The notes beneath the pieces are model-generated. The model was not told the DNA's origin. It saw nothing but the letters and a program-made list of their open reading frames with translations, and searched no databases. DNA of 64,000 nt from Nostoc sp. NMS7 (GTDB lineage: Bacteria > Cyanobacteriota > Cyanobacteriia > Cyanobacteriales > Nostocaceae), in contig NZ_JABXKJ010000172.1 of the NCBI RefSeq assembly GCF_017115085.1, positions 1-64,000 of the forward strand, in the 5' to 3' direction. This document shows positions 62,186 through 64,000 of the stretch, piece by piece (the first letter of the stretch is position 1; each line of letters opens with the position of its first letter). Position numbers and translations under genes: made by a program.

Positions 62186-62782
62186 ATGGGAAAAGGGAGG
62201 TTAGAAGCATTCAGCGATGGGGTGATTGCCATCATCATCACCATTATGGTGCTAGAAATCAAAGTGCCGCATGAATCTGATTTAGCCGCGCTACGTCCGC
62301 TGATTCCGGTATTTCTGAGCTATGTCCTGAGTTTTATTTATATCGGTATCTACTGGAACAATCACCATCACCTATTACAAGCAGTCCGACACCTTAATGG
62401 GCGTATCCTTTGGGCTAATCTGCATTTGCTGTTTTGGTTGTCGCTAATTCCCTTCGTCACTGGCTGGATGGGTGAGAATCACTTTGCCGCCTTGCCAGTT
62501 GCCCTTTATGGTACGGTGTTGTTCTTGGCTGCGTTGGCGTAGCCCGCCGAAGGCATCGCTTACTTCATCCTTACCCGCGCCCTGATTTCTTACCAAGGTA
62601 GGGATTCGACTCTAGCGATCGCAGTCGGTGGAGACTTGAAGGGAAAAGTATCGGTGGTGTTCTATGCTGTGGCAATTCCACTTGCCTTTGTGAACTCATG
62701 GTTTACCTATGCATTGTACGTTTTAGTTGCAATTATGTGGCTGATCCCTGACCGTCGCATTGAGAAGACTCTCACTTCTTGA
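62186..62782 (+). pseudogene. TMEM175-family channel gene broken by a 21-bp insertion
   Basis: From ATG 62186 the frame encodes GKGRLEAFSDGVIAIIITIM, the conserved FSD motif of TMEM175/DUF1211 potassium channels, and four helices. At 62534-62554 seven codons (LA*PAEG) are inserted between LAA and IAYFILTRAL, with TAG at 62540-62542. The frame then continues correctly to the TGA at 62780 (RALISYQGRDSTLAIAVGG, then NSWFTYALYVLVAIMWLIP). Removing 21 bp restores a normal protein of about 191 residues. Confidence 0.85.
62534..62554 (+). repeat. 21-bp dispersed repeat inserted in a gene
   Basis: TTGGCGTAGCCCGCCGAAGG plus C carries an in-frame TAG. GGCGTAGC to GGCATCGCTT also occurs intergenically at 36991-37012, which supports insertion of a dispersed sequence. 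Confidence 0.7.
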
Positions 62783-62851
62783 ACGAATTACGTTACTAGC
62801 TTAAATTTTGAAACAGAAAATATCGCGTTTATCAGGAGAAGGTTGATCATC

Positions 62852-63595
62852 TCACGCGATTCCACCGTTTACACGGATGTTTTGCCCAGTGATCCACCTA
62901 GCTTCGTCGCTAGCGAGAAATGCTACGACATCGGCGATTTCTTGCACATCTCCCAGTTTGCCAAAAGCAGCCATTTGGGCTAATCGGTCTATCTGTTCTG
63001 GTGTTTTGCCTTCTCGAAATAGTTCTGTATCGGTGGGGCCAGGAGAAATAACATTAACTGCGATCGCCTTTGCACCCAATTCTTTAGCTAATACCCGTGT
63101 GATTTGTTCAACAGCACCTTTGGTTGCGACATAAGCACTATAAGTTGGCAGCATCATCACCGTGGTTGATGAGGAAAAGTTGATAATCCGTCCCCCTTCT
63201 GCGATATGTTGCGCGGCTTGTTGGCAAGTAAAATAGGTGCCTTTGACATTAATGGCAAAAATCTTGTCAAACTCTTCTTCTGTCACTTGAGTAATTGGTT
63301 TATAGAAGGCGATTCCGGCATTGTTGACCAAAATATCGACTTTACCGAAGCGTTCAAGTGTTTGCTCAAATAACCGTTGGATGTCGGGTACTTTACTAAT
63401 ATCTGCTTGGATAGCGATCGCCTCTACTCCCAATTTTTCAATTTCCGCAACAACTTCCTGTGCTTTGCCTGCATTACCCGCATAATTAACGACAACAGAC
63501 GCACCGTTACCAGCTAACTTGAGTGCAATCGCTCGTCCAATTCCCCGCGATGCACCTGTGATAATTGCAACTTTTCCTGCTATAGATGTCATCAT
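62852..63595 (-). CDS. SDR family oxidoreductase
   Basis: This 247-residue short-chain dehydrogenase has the cofactor motif TGASRGIG near residue 14, NNAGIAF near 90, the catalytic Ser in INFSSSTTVMM, YSAYVATKGA (Tyr and Lys) near 155, and ISPGPTDTELF. It resembles 3-oxoacyl-ACP reductase and glucose-1-dehydrogenase relatives; the substrate is unknown. It begins at one of two adjacent ATGs. Confidence 0.9.
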   Translation of the reverse strand: MMTSIAGKVAIITGASRGIGRAIALKLAGNGASVVVNYAGNAGKAQEVVAEIEKLGVEAIAIQADISKVPDIQRLFEQTLERFGKVDILVNNAGIAFYKPITQVTEEEFDKIFAINVKGTYFTCQQAAQHIAEGGRIINFSSSTTVMMLPTYSAYVATKGAVEQITRVLAKELGAKAIAVNVISPGPTDTELFREGKTPEQIDRLAQMAAFGKLGDVQEIADVVAFLASDEARWITGQNIRVNGGIA

Positions 63596-63732
63596 GTAAA
63601 CCCAATCACCCTACTGAATTTGACAGAATTTAAGTGCTAATCACACAGGTATTGTCTAAAGACATCTTTCATAAGGTGTCTGTCTTCCTTAACCAAAAGC
63701 TTATCTAGTTTATCAAATCTGCGTAGATTAAA

Positions 63733-64000
63733 TTATTCTAAGAAGGGATTTCCGGGAGGTCTCCCGAATTGAAGATTTGTTGGACTTAGCGGCAATTGAG
63801 CCGGACATATTGGCTGAGATAACACTGTTCCATTAAATGTAAAAGTAGTGCCGTTAGAATTGAGAGCAGTACCACTTATCGCCCGAGCTGCAACAAAGTC
63901 TCCTTGTACTACACCCTTAAGTGCGATACTTACTAATGGTGAAGGTGGTTGTGTGACTGCTTGCCAACTTATCTGATCGGTACTAACGTTATAAGTAGCG
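63733..64000 (-). CDS. 3' end of an unidentified gene, cut by the window edge
   Basis: A minus-strand frame runs from the window edge to TAA at 63733-63735 without a stop, giving 88 residues. It reads ISWQAVTQPPSPLVSIALKG, then NSNGTTFTFNGTVLSQPICP, and ends GRPPGNPFLE. It is rich in Thr, Ser, Asn and Pro with alternating beta-type residues, like an exported or surface protein. The family is not recognised, and the start lies beyond the window. Confidence 0.6.
   Translation of the reverse strand, partial: ATYNVSTDQISWQAVTQPPSPLVSIALKGVVQGDFVAARAISGTALNSNGTTFTFNGTVLSQPICPAQLPLSPTNLQFGRPPGNPFLE

Overview
The window is chromosomal DNA of a filamentous cyanobacterium, most likely Nostoc or a close relative in the Nostocales. 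The octamer GCGATCGC (HIP1) occurs throughout. Heptamer tandem repeats and other dispersed short repeats are common. The dnaE gene ends in the N-terminal half of a split intein very close to the one known from Nostoc punctiforme, and the valyl-tRNA synthetase carries the cyanobacterial CAAD membrane domain.

Layout. 0-9 kb: a histidine kinase, dnaE-N with its split intein, an alcohol dehydrogenase, a GT4 glycosyltransferase and exonuclease III. 9-11.5 kb (minus): a HopA1-family protein overlapped by an APH-type kinase-like protein, a pairing known from RiPP dehydration and lanthionine pathways. 12-23.3 kb: a type I-D CRISPR-Cas locus with a divergent WYL regulator, cas3, cas10d, csc2 and csc1. 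It has no cas6, cas4, cas1 or cas2. Between cas3 and cas10d lie two decayed CRISPR repeats, a decayed tRNA-Thr-like 3' half inside a direct repeat, a DUF433/DUF5615 toxin-antitoxin pair, a DUF1016 nuclease and a nucleotidyltransferase. 23.4-32.2 kb: valS, coiled-coil and toxin-antitoxin remnants, an AarF/UbiB kinase and recN. 32.3-36.5 kb: a broken PepSY gene and an efeUOB iron-uptake operon with a Fur-box-like site. 37-40.6 kb: a drug-export group (ABC ATPase, ABC-2 permease, MarR, MFS). 41-43.6 kb: a toxin-antitoxin island. 43.7-51.3 kb: small enzymes, a degraded ABC permease and MITE-like elements. 51.5-56 kb: a tnpB relic, then a GT2 glycosyltransferase convergent with a translationally coupled acyl-CoA dehydrogenase, PIG-L deacetylase and NodS-like methyltransferase. 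56-64 kb: aldo/keto reductase, aquaporin, transaldolase, Uma2, a ModA-like protein with a PEP-CTERM-like tail, a TMEM175 gene broken by a 21-bp insertion, an SDR, and the 3' end of an unidentified gene.

Two cassettes look least described: the HopA1/APH pair and the GT2/ACAD/PIG-L/NodS group. The window is also rich in gene decay. I count more than ten truncated, frameshifted or duplicated fragments, several next to short repeats. All functional assignments rest on motifs read by eye; no database search was run.
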